This document shows positions 52,561-63,655 of a DNA stretch of 64,000 nucleotides, in pieces (position 1 is the stretch's first letter; each line of letters opens with the position of its first letter). The translations under genes were made by a program, and so were the position numbers. Source of the stretch: Phlebotomus papatasi (Eukaryota > Arthropoda > Insecta > Diptera > Psychodidae); the NCBI RefSeq assembly GCF_024763615.1, contig NC_077223.1, forward strand, positions 100,068,627 to 100,132,626, written 5' to 3'. The notes beneath the pieces are model-generated. The model saw nothing but the letters and a program-made list of their open reading frames with translations. It was not told the origin of the DNA and made no database searches.

Positions 52561-54022
52561 TATATTCTTAAAGTAGTGAAAATGCTAGTACAGAATTCTT
52601 CGTCGAGGGGTTTCCATTAGATACTCCTTGTACCATAACTTCACAACATTTTGAAATAAAATCGAAATCTTCCAAGATTTTCTATTTTAGCCTAGACACA
52701 TTTGGGGGATTTTAACAAACTGCAAGGAAATTTTATCTAAGAAACGAACCACTATAGCCAAGTTATTAACTATTCTATCACTTATTAACGTGTTTTAAAC
52801 AATTCTTTATACATTACATCTCTAAGATAATTTCGAACAACTTGCAAACCTCGATAGATTACTTCTAATTGCAAAGTTTAAAAGCTTTTGCTCTTAGTCC
52901 TGTGTTCGTCCCTGTTTCTAACCACAAGACCAAACCACCATTGATGTTATTCAATGCAAAAAGGCGCAAAATAAATAAATTCATAAGGAATCTGCTCCGT
53001 CTGATCTCACCTCTAGAAAAAAAGTCAGCAAAGACAAAATGGGACAAAAAAGTTTAGTGGCAAGATGGCATAAGTGAATCGAGACCAAATTGGAATTGTT
53101 GCTAAAAGAGTGGAAATGTGGTGACATCACAAAGGATACAAAACAGAAACAAGAGGAATATAATAAGAAGAGTGAATTTAGTGTGTTGGCGAGCTGTTAA
53201 ATCGATTAACAGGCGCCATTCGCGGTGCCAAGAGATTCCTGCCGAGAGATTAAAATCATTCATGGTGTGGATTGGAAGTAACAGAGGTTGTGGAAGGTGA
53301 CACGAAACGAGGGAAATCGTTAGGAGAGATTTCTTTTTCCCCTTTTCTTCCTTTTTTTTAATACTTCACAGCCCTTTGGCAAAAAGTCATCTTCCAGCTT
53401 CTTCCTTTTTTCTGCTTCAGTTCCAGACTTCTTTCATACCACCTCGACACGCCATTTGTGCTCCAGGGATCTATTTATATTAATATTTACTATTTATTTG
53501 TTGAACAGTGAGATTGCTCATTGTGAGAAATTAATCATTTCCTTCGCCACTTTTTTTTCTATCCAAACACCCGCACCTCCTACTAAAAATGTACATAATT
53601 CCCCAGTGTCTGTGTCATTTTTTATGTGCCCTATTTCAGTTGTAAAATTCACAAAGAAAGATTTTTCATTCAATTTTTGTGGCACTCTCATTAGAAATAT
53701 TTTGTCAGAATCAGGCATCATTAGTCATTGACACGAGTAATATCATTAGCAGCACAAGAGATATTATAGCTGAGTTGGTAGAAAAAAAAATTCTAGAGAG
53801 AAAGAAAAGAGGGAAGTCACTATGTCGAGAGAAAATTATTAATTTTCATTCTTGCTCCGTATAAAAATTAATCTGTTTCTCTGATAATGGTTTTTTTGTA
53901 GCACAAGAGCTTCAATTCAAAGCTCTATCACCCGTCAAAACTCCTGGGAACCGATATGGTTGCTTCATAGAACCAAAATCTCTGAATGTCTTATGACCTT
54001 TAAAGGGCCTTTTAAACGAGTG
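52561..54022. other. No gene seen
   Basis: Unique sequence. Short frames at 52869-53057, 53118-53300 and 53456-53864 lack domains and lie in several frames on both strands. Composition is mixed around 53200-53300. Confidence 0.4.
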
Positions 54023-54771
54023 TAGGGGAGACTTGGGCAAAATTAGTCACGGATGGTATTAGATATCGGGATGTTATAGTTTGCCTTACAAGAAATATTG
54101 AGGAAACCATAATTTTATCGAAGTAAATGCCTTTCTTCCTATTCTTTAAAATATTTATAAACCTGATAGGGGGAGGTGGGGTTACTTTGAGCTGTGGGGC
54201 TACATTGTTTTACAATTTTTTCGCATATTCCTAATGAAAACTGGGTTTTAACGTGATGTAATTTGGATAGACCAGAGGCCCATCAAGCCTAATAAAAAAG
54301 AAGATATTTTTCACTTTTCCTTGTAAAAATTTTGCAGCTATTGCACTGCGACTTAAGCAAATTTCCTCGTAGTTCTTGTATTATTTCGGAGAGCATTATG
54401 AAATATGTATTTTTAGATAGCTTTTAGTGCACGATTTCGAAATATATCAGACTTATAAGTCAATTCTCTTTAGGAAAAAAATTGCCAATAGTCTTCAGTG
54501 CCTCTATGCAAAAACGCATGGAAAAATGACATGTTAACAGGCCCGCCCCTGGATGGACAAAATAATTCTGGGTTTAAATAAAATAATTGTAAGAACCAGC
54601 TTCATTTAGAAATAGGCGAAAAAGTCGTATAACAATCTAGCCCCATTACTCAAAGTAGCCCCTCCTCCCACTACTAATTTGTCATTTTCTAACTAACATT
54701 CATTCAGAGAGACCCCTGATTTTTTTTACTAACATTCCATTTTCTGACTAATTTTACCCCAGTCTCCCTTA
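54023..54771. mobile_element. TA-flanked TAGGG element, AATTAGTCA family, with nested element
   Basis: Ends are TAGGGGAGACTTGGGCAAAA and TTTTACCCCAGTCTCCCTTA, both followed inwards by TTAGTCA. An element of 499 bp is inserted at 54177-54675; without it about 250 bp remain. Related to 14101-14539 and 6190-7094. Confidence 0.83.
54177..54675. mobile_element. TA-flanked TAGGG element, CTACTTTGAGC family, nested copy
   Basis: TAGGGGGAGGTGGGGTTACT at the left and AGTAGCCCCTCCTCCCACTA at the right. The left arm has GTGGGGTTACTTTGAGC then TGTGGGGCTACATTG at a 17-bp pitch. It shares ACAAAATAATTCTGG and AGCTTCATTTAGAAA with 42942-43156 but has about 0.28 kb more in the middle, probably an older insertion. 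Confidence 0.83.
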
Positions 54772-55114
54772 TTTTTTCTAAATCTCCATTTAAAAATAAA
54801 AATCTATCTTCCGATTAGTTTTTGTGTACCGTAGATGCGGGCAACTCGGCGCTCCCGGGGCTACACCTTGCACCTTATCTTTTCACAAACTTGGCTTTAA
54901 ACCCAGGACTTAAGATTGGTCTGGTCCAGTGCATATAGAGGCACTTAAATATTCTCAAGGATCAATCTGAGTCTATTTGGGTTCTTAGGCCTTTTTGCAT
55001 ACGGGGAATTTCGAAATGTACTCCCCTGTGATATGCACTCGCACCGGTGAGTATTGACAAATCCTTTCCAGTGATTCATTCCTGGGATAAATTTTCTGCA
55101 CTCTCTGCATAAAG

Positions 55115-55316
55115 CGGTCTTCATGCCTGAGGTTTAGCCTAGTTCCCGAAGGTCTCAAAATCCTAAATGGCGACCAATTTTATTGCTCTTCCAGAACCTA
55201 ATAGGTCATTCGTCCTCAATAATCCAATCTTAGGTTAAATTATCCAAAATATCTTGACTGGTAAGAAATTATAACAGTTAAGCCATATGGCTAAGCTTTG
55301 GGTCTGAAACCCGTAT
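55115..55316 (+). mobile_element. GGTCTTCAGAC element (family M), copy 2
   Basis: GCGGTCTTCATGCCTGAGG at the left and GGGTCTGAAACCCGTATA at the right, with GTTCCCGAAGGTCTCAAAA inside. It matches 40847-41053 and, inverted, 56303-56513. Confidence 0.75.
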
Positions 55317-55770
55317 AAGTTACTCAAGTGTGTCCTGAATAAAATAGAAAATCATTTAGACTTTTTGTTGTATTGCGAAACGTTTCAATTCTCAGTCATA
55401 CGGTGCTTAAATTATTTTTAAATAAATTAGACCTTGAATTATTCCCTTGATACATTGCGTTTTCATGTTATTGTGTCTATCAAACAGGTTCCTATCGTGG
55501 TCTAAGGAAATCGTGCTCATCTGAGCTTTCCTAATTCCTAATACATCATGCTCCTTCATCTCACACGTAACATTTATATTCGTAAATCGAAATTAAATTC
55601 TGTAACAATTTACAAAAGAAAGATATAAGGGGAAGTGAGGCACCCTTGAAGCTTGAAAGTGGGGCACCTTTGAAATTGGGATTTTTCACCTATTTTTAAG
55701 TAAAATTGAGCCTTGTTGTGATATAATTTAGCGGCACAAACAGATTGAGTATCTATACTATATCCGAGAG

Positions 55771-55868
55771 ATTAGCCGAGAGATGGTTTAGCGTAATTAT
55801 ATTAGAAATAATGGTTAAACTACATTTCCATCATTTTCCACTAAGTTGTCTCACGGCTTAAATTGTAA
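55771..55868. mobile_element. TTAAGCCGAGAGAC small element (family N), nested
   Basis: ATTAGCCGAGAGATGGTTTA at the left and GTTGTCTCACGGCTTAAAT at the right are inverted. TACATTTCCATCATTTTCCA in the middle is shared with 33590-33680. Confidence 0.7.
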
Positions 55869-55875
55869 GTGTGTC

Positions 55876-56132
55876 TACATTGAGAAAAAAAGAGGGTGCT
55901 ATTAACTTTTTTTCCTCGTAACTTTAACACTTTTTAGGTGTAAAAATATATCAACATTTTTTAATGTTAATTTTACACCTTTTTAAGGGTAAAATTAACA
56001 TAAAAAAGGTTAACTTTAACCCCCAATACACCTATAAAGGGTAATATTTACACCGATTTCGGATCAATACTGCAGGGTAAAATTAACATTTCCGGAATGT
56101 TATTTTAACTTTTTCGGATTTCTCTCAGTGTA
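55876..56132 (+). mobile_element. TA-flanked CACTGAGA element (family H), copy 3
   Basis: TA-CATTGAGAAAAAAAGAGG at the left and GATTTCTCTCAGTG-TA at the right, 257 bp, and very similar to 50045-50301 throughout. It is nested in the GTGGGGCACC element. Confidence 0.88.
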
Positions 56133-56302
56133 GGGTATAAGGCTCAATTTTATTTAAAAAAAAGGTGTAAAATCCAAATTTCAAAGGTGCCCCACTTTCA
56201 AAGGTGTCCCACTTCCTCCTATCTCTTAAAAACCAAACTTTTTGGACCTTTCTAAAAGGGAGACTATGCGTCAAAAAATAGACAAAAGTGCCCTTAAAGC
56301 TC

Positions 56303-56513
56303 ATACGGGCTTCAGACCTAAGACTTAGCCTTAGCCATATGGCTTAAGTTCTCTATTTTTGATCAGATGAGATTTTTTTTTGAAAAAATTTGACTTAGAA
56401 TTAAATTATTAAGAGTTAATAATTTATTAGATTCTAAAAGAAATAGAATTATTTGCTATTTAACATTTTGAGACCTTCGGAAACAGGGCTAAACCTCTAG
56501 TCTGAAGACCGCT
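56303..56513 (-). mobile_element. GGTCTTCAGAC element (family M), copy 3, inverted
   Basis: ATACGGGCTTCAGACCTAAG at the left and AGTCTGAAGACCGCTTCATA at the right, with TTTTGAGACCTTCGGAAAC inside. It is the reverse of the copy at 55115, about 1 kb away, so the two face each other. Confidence 0.78.
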
Positions 56514-59161
56514 TCATAGAGGGACTTTCATTTCGAAATGGAATTTCGAAATAAAAGTTTAGATGCTTCCTTAAGGCAGTGGTTCAATGAAGATGTTTCG
56601 AATTGTACACTACTGCTCATGCTCACTAAGTACTAATGGAGTCATAGAAAATCACCTCTTGTGGTTCGTTCCTCAGATATAATCTACCTGTCGTCTATAA
56701 AAATTTCCCAATGTATCTTGGCTAATATAGTAAGTCTGATAGACTTTCTTTTCTATTTCGAAACAATGTAAAGTTCAGAGAAGGAATATTTAATTTACAA
56801 AAAAATTTAATTAGAAAAAAGATAAGTTATTTTAGGGAGATTATCAATTAGAATATTCTCTTTTAAATGGGCCCATAAAGGTTTACATCAAGTATTTCGC
56901 AGAAGGAAATGCTTCTCGTGTTGTGTTGGAATTTTAAAACTCAGATCAAAAAAAATTTCACCAATATTCAATCTCTTGGACAATTTGTGGATATGCTGAA
57001 TTTTTTTTTCAGAACCACTGGGGAAAGTGTTGAAGCAAAAAGAAGAATTTACAATATTTTGCCCCTGGAAGGATGCAAATGACTAAAATGCTCCAGCACG
57101 AAAAACTATTTCCCAATGATTAATGGATATTTTTTTCTTGGATGCACAATGGAATGGTGTCCCGCACTGTTGGCTCTTAATTTGTGCATGACGAATGTGC
57201 AGTGATTTATCCTTACACTAAAAGGGGCGACTAAAATTAGAAATCATTTAATTTGGCGCAAATTGAGATGCTGCGCGACACATTTCAATACTTAAATTTG
57301 TCTCTCGTACCATCACCCAGTTATTCTCAGGGACTCATGATTTTTAACACTTTTTTTGATTTTATTTCTACTTTATTAAAGTAGAAGTACTTAAGACTAT
57401 GTTTATCCGAGTTTCTGAAAGTCGTTTATTTTCTAAAACAAAAATAGAAATTATAATAAATTAACCATATCTGATAACAAGGTTTGCCCATGATTAAACG
57501 GAATTATTGTTCTAAAAATTTTGTATGGTAAAAAAATGGAGAGTGTATAATTCTATTTTTTTTCTTTAAACTTAAAAGAAATTTAAAAAATCCTTAAATT
57601 TATTTTGCATTATAAAATATTAGAAAGAAAAGCTTTGTTTTCTAAATTTATTTTGTAGATTCTATTTTTGTAGACGTTTATTATTTTCAAACTTATTACA
57701 CATTGATTTTATAGTAAAATTATCTTATCATTAAAAAAACATAGTTTCAATATAGAGCTGATTTTCCTCTTCGAGACAAAAACCTAAAATCTAAAAATAT
57801 TCCCATACAACATTGTGTAGAAAATGCTGCTCTCAAACGCTAATTACCTTGTATATATGAGTAAAATATAAATCTTCAGTGTCTTATTCAATTAAGAAGT
57901 GGATTTGATAATTACAGAAAAAGAAACTACGAAATTGTTCGTTTAAATTTTCTACCAACGAGTTTACAAAAAAAAAACTGTTAAGTTTTCTCTCAAGAGA
58001 AATGAAACAATGTTGTAGATGATTCTCAAACTAATTCTTTATACTAAAACAGCAACTGATGAGAACTTTAGCTTTCTGAATGAAGCTATTACATCTCGAT
58101 AAAGCCATTAGATGTATCAGGAATAGCTTAAAAAATTTCCAAATTGAACATTTTGAGAGAATTATTCATTTCAGAAATGCTGAGAAAGAGCATGCTCATC
58201 GTGATATTCCTCGAATCTGAGTGTTCCATGTTAAAAATCCAACCAAAATTGATTGTGTCGCATAAATTGTCTCAACAGAAATCACTGGAAGAAGGTAATT
58301 TGAGCGGCACTTAAGAACTTCATTAATGATCAACTTGGAAGCTTGTCGAGTTCAATTAAATTAACGACCCGGCAACTCCATCGAGAATATATGAGAACGA
58401 ATGAATTTTCTTATCTGGATCATATGTTGGGTACTTGGTTATCAAAGAATGTATATATATGTTTCTTTTCTTTTATGTTGTACAATTTTGAATTTGGAAA
58501 TCGGAAAGAACGAACATTAATACACCATCCAGAACACCAAATTGATGCTGAAAAAAAATGAGAAGTTTTATCAAATTAAATAAGACAGAAGTTATAACTA
58601 TTGCAAAGCTCTACTTCGGTGCTTTTACCTTTGATCTTTCAATTAGTTGACGTTTTACGAGAATACCTTCCTCCAAGGCACCATCTCGCTCTCGCACCTC
58701 CATCCCAAGGCATTTCTCCATCCAACATCCACCATCATGAAATGCCCGAGAAATACTCTTTCCACCAACATAATCATTTGGCTCGGAAAGAAAGCATTAA
58801 ACAACCAAATAAACGAGAAACTGATTATGGCCCATGATAAGAGATAATTAGAAATGAATGTTTCAAGACTTTTGTGCCTGTTAAACCATACTCCGGTAGC
58901 TAAATTGATACTGATAAAATTTTTCTTTTAAATTTTTTTTTAACATCTCACTGAAGCTGAATGTTAATTTTCCATCACGATTTTTTTTTCTTCATTCGAA
59001 CATTAAGTCAAAGATTGTGATACACAGCAGCACCATTTACAATTCTGTAACAATCTCTCCTTCAATTTAAGATTTTAAAAAGAAAAAAGAAGGTTTATAA
59101 TACCGCTGAATTTTTGAAAATTTCAGTCATAACATGAAATTTCTTTAAGGAAGATTTGATG
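56514..59161. other. No gene seen
   Basis: Long AT-rich stretch without recognised elements. Short frames at 58343-58561 and 58601-58847 overlap and have no domain. A pyrimidine-rich acceptor-like run (TTTTTTTTTCAG) ends near 57012, but no exon-like frame follows it. Confidence 0.45.
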
Positions 59162-59378
59162 TAGGGGAAAGTACTCTCCCATCGAACGTTCATGCCTTCG
59201 AATAATGTGAATTTTCTTTAAGTTTTCCTAATAAACTAAAATATTTCTATTAAATATTAGTTAGTTTATTATCAATTCTTGATAATTATGTGACAATCAT
59301 GTGGAAATCTCCCAGGAAAAGTAAAAGAAATTCATATTAATCGGAGGCATGATCGTTCGAAAAGAGAGTACTTTCCTA
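59162..59378. mobile_element. TA-flanked TAGGG element, CCTTCGAA family, copy 2
   Basis: TAGGGGAAAGTACTCTCCCA, CGAACGTTCATGCCTTCGAA at the left. The right arm is GGAGGCATGATCGTTCGAAA, AGAGAGTACTTTCCTA. Length is 217 bp. It has the clearest left end of the three copies; the right end is more decayed. Confidence 0.87.
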
Positions 59379-60396
59379 GTAGATTTTAGGAAATTTTGCT
59401 TACAAAATATTTATTCTTTAACTTGGAGTCCAAATCAAAATTGAAATAATTCTCAAAAATTCGAAAAAAATATTATTTATAAAAAATTATAATTATGTAA
59501 AATGTAATTTAAATTCTTAAAGCACGATGGGCAAATGTGATCTGTCGTGCGTCCACCAATGAGATCTATATCGTCTGTTAGACATTCGTAAGGGTAACAA
59601 CTTTTATTCTGGATTAAAGTTCTAAACCATGGGCAAAAAGTTCTAGAGCATAGAAACTATTTTCGTAGAAGAAAAATAATTTCTTATATGAAATATGCAC
59701 ATTTATACTGCCCTTTTTTAAGGAAAAACATAAATTACAACATAAAATATATTAAATGACTGCATATTCTCGAAATGAACATATAAAAGCATATGTCTTT
59801 ACAATGCATAACATGCGTAGCGTAGGAAGACACTGAAACATGATGGCTCAAAGTCAAAACTTTAAACCATTAGATCTCAGAAGTTTATCTGTCGAATTTA
59901 ATTAATGAATACTCAATCGATAGGTCTCGAAAAACCCTACAAAATGATGGTATAAATAAGTTCATAAGTCGACCACAAGGGGTACTCTGTGTCATCAAAT
60001 TCTGAGAAAAATTGATCAATTTTTTCCTGATTGAAGACTCACATTTGGGAAGATATTTTTCCATCTGACTATCGCTGAGTTAGACGTCCGACATGTCCAC
60101 AATTTTTTTTAACAGGAACCACCTCACTTAAATCTTTTAAATATTTCAATATTATAAGTTTTCAAAATAACAAAAAATCACTGTCACACAACATTATTTG
60201 TGAGCCACAATAATTTATTTTTCAGAAAAAAAATATGTTTCTATTTATCGAGCATATTTCATCTAATTTTTACATAATCCATTCGGCACTATATTTTTTC
60301 GAATTCGAACTACAAAACACTTCACTAGTTAGTCTTCCTTCTGCCTACAATTTTCACTTTGCGAATTAATTGAACTATGATTTTTTTTCTGCCATT
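59379..60396. other. No gene seen
   Basis: AT-rich unique sequence up to the SINE target site at 60390-60396 (TGCCATT). Confidence 0.45.
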
Positions 60397-60724
60397 ATTA
60401 TTATTAATCGTATCGAGATACATTCATTACAAAGGTAATCATTTTACAATGTCCATATCCCGTGTTAGAATAATCTGCTAGTCCGTTTGTAGACTCGCCC
60501 AGGAGCGCCTTCCCCGCATTGTGGATGCTTCTTCCATGCTCCCAGAGGTGTTGGGTGTAGGGGGTGCTTTAATATTACATTATTAACATGTGAAAATTGC
60601 CTAAATTAGGCATTCAGATCTTTGCACCGGGCGGGACTCGAACTCACCACAACAGTAAGTCGAGCCAGGGAATCGATCCGCCCAAGAGCCAACGGTCTTG
60701 CCTATGGTGCCACTGATTCCCCAT
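60397..60724 (-). mobile_element. tRNA-derived SINE (SINE-3) with target duplication
   Basis: On the minus strand it begins ATGGGGAATCAGTGGCACCA, with an A-box-like stretch (TGGCACCATAGGCAAG), and a B box (GTTCGAGTCCC, 60633-60643). It ends with an (ATT/TAA)n tail at 60397-60410. TGCCATT flanks both sides (60390-60396 and 60725-60731), a clear 7-bp target duplication. Length is 328 bp. Confidence 0.8.
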
Positions 60725-60731
60725 TGCCATT

Positions 60732-61620
60732 TAACAACACTGAAAGCTACTAAGAATTTTCCTGTGAAGCGATATTTCTCTCAAATCACGCCCGGACTTT
60801 GTTCCGTTTTAGAACACAGCTCTTAATTCAAAGCACGACATGTTTAGATTGATTCGGCTCTTAAAATATTCTTACAGACAAAAGCTGTATTTTTTCAAAT
60901 CCCATACAAAGTTAGACCTGTCTTTCTCTGAGTGTTCTATTCATAGATTTCAATAGAATCATTGAACATTTTGACTTATTTTAGTAACTGTTGATTTGAT
61001 TAATTATTCATTTTCTTTTGGAATGGTAACCAGGTTTTATATGACTGAATAGCCTTCCATAAACCTTATTCCCATGCCGAGTTTCAGCTTTCTACCTTTT
61101 CTCAGACCGGAGTTATAGCGGAAAAAGTCCACATTTTGTATGGTAGCTACTGGAAGGAGGGGTGGGGGAAAGGGGTAGTACCCATGGATAAATATCTTAA
61201 GTCACACTCTGACTCCATACCGAATATCATCATAATAAGTTCAGCCAGATCTTGAGGAATTAGATGTCAAAATAGTACTTTCTCGAAAGGATAAAGGCCT
61301 CTATAGAAGGACTCCCAGCGAATATCGTCCTGAGTCTCGGTAGTTTTTCATCCTTTATCATTACTTATAAAATGAGCCCAGTCCCATCTGTGGACGCCAC
61401 ACAGACCAACTCCCATACATTTTTGCCCATCGTCCTTTAGTTAAGTTGTACACGAAAATTTTGAGTAACTAAATACGTTACTTAAAGAATGACTTTAACA
61501 AAGTTCCGATATGCATATGTGTTCAAACTTTGAATGATTTAAAAAATTTATGTTAAAAATGTTACTTCAAAAATAAATCTAATTTATCAGTACCTAAGTT
61601 ATGTAATAAAACATTTACGA
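60732..61620. other. No gene seen
   Basis: Unique sequence, somewhat less AT-rich around 61120-61440. No long frames. Confidence 0.45.
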
Positions 61621-62324
61621 TAGGGAGAGAGGGGACTACATTGACCTGGGGCTACCATAAAACCATATTTTTATCATAATTTCTAAAGGAAGCTGGATCA
61701 ACAATTTGGGTAATGTCCATAACATTACCCACATTATTAACCCTTTAACGACGAGACACTTTTTACGGACTGAAAATTAACAATAAAAATTAAACTGAAA
61801 CACATAATCAATGATAAGTCTTACAACTAACCTTGGAAAGTCCAACAGTGTATGATTAGGTGTATTTTGTGGTTCTATGAACGATAGGGATAAAAATAGC
61901 CCAAAAATTTAAGTAATTTTTCTGACAATACCAATAAATAATATTTTTCGCTTTAATAAAAAATATTACGTATGAGTATTATAGTTTGTATTGCCAAAAC
62001 GGTTTTGCTTAAAAGAAATTGGAAATATAAAAACTGAATAAAATCAATTATGAATTTGAGAATTTAAAAATTCGCCATTTTCGAGCTTAAATATTTACTA
62101 CATATCAAACAGCTAGAGACTTGCAAAAAAATATTGTAGATTCCTTCAACCTTCTACTTAATAATTATGTACAGACGTAAGAAAAAAATATCTTTAGGTA
62201 GTCAGGAAAAATTATTTTCTTTTTGGGACACCGGTGTTCCAATCGTCCTTAAAGGGTTAAAACTCAGGTTTCTTCAGAAATATGCTGAAAAATAAAGTTT
62301 TCAATGTAGCCCCACCTTTCACTA
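61621..62324. mobile_element. TA-flanked TAGGG element, GGCTACATTGA family, with nested element
   Basis: TAGGGAGAGAGGGGACTACA at the left, followed by TTGACCTGGGGCTACC; the right end is CAATGTAGCCCCACCTTTCA, then CTA. The shared word is GGG(A/G)CTACATTGA. A TTAA element fills 61737-62260; without it about 180 bp remain. The right end is duplicated at about 62456. Confidence 0.75.
61737..62260. mobile_element. TTAA-flanked piggyBac-like element, short copy
   Basis: TTAA-CCCTTTAACGACGAGA at the left and TCGTCCTTAAAGGG-TTAA at the right are the family's best ends. The order TTACGGACTG, CATAATCAATGATAAGTC, GAACGATAGGGA, CCGGTGTTCCAATCG matches 10568-11634. It keeps the site into which family H inserted in that copy, still empty here (ACTACATATC). 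No transposase. Confidence 0.85.
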
Positions 62325-62510
62325 ATATTATCATATTTATTGACTAAGATACTTCAGCATTTCTTATTAAAGTACAATCTCTGTAAATGGATATAAATAT
62401 TACTTAAAACCCTTTTTGTAAGGCTTTAATTCCTTATGGGTCTGGCATGAAAGAAAAATAAAGTTTTCAATGTAGCCCCACCTTTCACTAATATTATCAT
62501 ATTTATTGAC
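62288..62510 (+). repeat. Tandem duplication of about 168 bp
   Basis: AAAATAAAGTTTTCAATGTA, GCCCCACCTTTCACTAAT and ATTATCATATTTATTGAC occur from 62288 and again from about 62456. The unit includes the right end of the GGCTACATTGA element, so the duplication came after that insertion. Confidence 0.85.
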
Positions 62511-62520
62511 ACATTTCTTT

Positions 62521-62586
62521 TATCAGGAAAATTTCATAAAATCAAAATTCACATCCCTTTTTTTCTCACACCTTCTACATATGTCT
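62521..62586 (+). repeat. Fragment of the GGTGTGCCGGAGC element
   Basis: ATCAGGAAAATTTCATAAAA, TCAAAATTCACATCCCTTT and CTCACACCTTCTACATATGT match the left arm and body of 31399-31662 and 44639-44905. The outer end is lost. Confidence 0.6.
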
Positions 62587-62802
62587 GTCTTAATAATGAA
62601 TGTTCTGTGAAAAACAATGTTTTTTTTTTAATTATTCAGAATTGATAAAAATTCTATTCTTGTGGATGATTACAAACTAATAAGGATGTCCAAATGTAAG
62701 ATATTTTTTGTAGTACCTCAATTAATTTCTGAGCTTAGATATTTTTAATTAAAAAATGGTGAAATTGCCTTGCAGCATATGCTGCGGTCCGGAAAGAGTT
62801 AA
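62587..62802 (-). repeat. Truncated CTCTTTC TTAA element
   Basis: Reverse orientation of 14697-14900, ending CTGCGGTCCGGAAAGAG-TTAA at 62802. The outer part of the other end is missing before AATGTTCTGTG. Confidence 0.75.
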
Positions 62803-63655
62803 GTAAACTTTAATCTAATAAATATTTCAAACTAAAAATCAGAACTGAAATCTTTTTTTCTCGATAACTATATTTAATAAATAATAATATTTTTTAAAGA
62901 TCATCGATTCTTATTGATTAAATAAACATAACTTTGTGAAGCAAAATCTAATATTGAAATGAGGTTCATTTTAAATAATAAATGCTGACTAAATTAAACG
63001 AAGCTCGATCTAAAAAACATTTCAAACTGAACATCAGAATATAAGCCTTAAAGAAATGTTTTTTTTCCAAACTCAATATTTGAATTTGAATGCTAAATTA
63101 ATAGAATCGTAAATTTATATATTAAGATTGAAAATTAATTACCCAAAGCACAATGTTGCAAGGATTAAATAAATTATTATTATTATTATATTATTCAAAA
63201 TTAATCATAAATAGTTGATTTTCTATTTTTGAAAAACTTTAAAAATTTTCATCATATTAAAAGAGACATTTTCAAAAATTTGGAACTAGAAATAAATCAA
63301 AAACTTGAAGAATTTACTATTTTACCTTCTATAAGAGTTGAATATAAGGAATCTTAATTAAATTTATTCTAAATCTATTTTACCCAAAAATTTGAGAATT
63401 TTAAAATTTTCCAAAACCAGTAACTGTTGCAAAACGTTCACGAAGAAAATTAATTTTTCCCCTCAAGAATTAAAAATGTGAAAATTTATTATATTTATTT
63501 TAATGATCAATTTATTTTTTTTATTTTAGATTATAAAACAGTTATAAATCAATGGTGTTTCAATCATAATGGAGACTCTAATTTTTTTTAACTAAAAGAA
63601 TAAATTTGTAATGAAATGCATTTTTTAAAATACAAATCGGTTTAGACCTCATAAT
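62803..63655. other. No gene seen
   Basis: Very AT-rich sequence with an (ATT)n run near 63170-63195 and no coding frames. Confidence 0.5.

Larger units (their letters stand above)
55626..56221. mobile_element. TA-flanked element, GTGGGGCACCTTTGAAA family, with two nested elements
   Basis: The right arm in reverse has GTGGGACACCTTTGAAA and GTGGGGCACCTTTGAAA, a 17-bp pitch. The left arm has GAGGCACCCTTGAAGC and GTGGGGCACCTTTGAAA. Termini are TAAGGGGAAG and, reversed, TAGGAGGAAG. A family N element (55771-55868) and a family H element (55876-56132) sit inside; subtracting both leaves roughly 220-240 bp, close to the common size. Confidence 0.83.
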
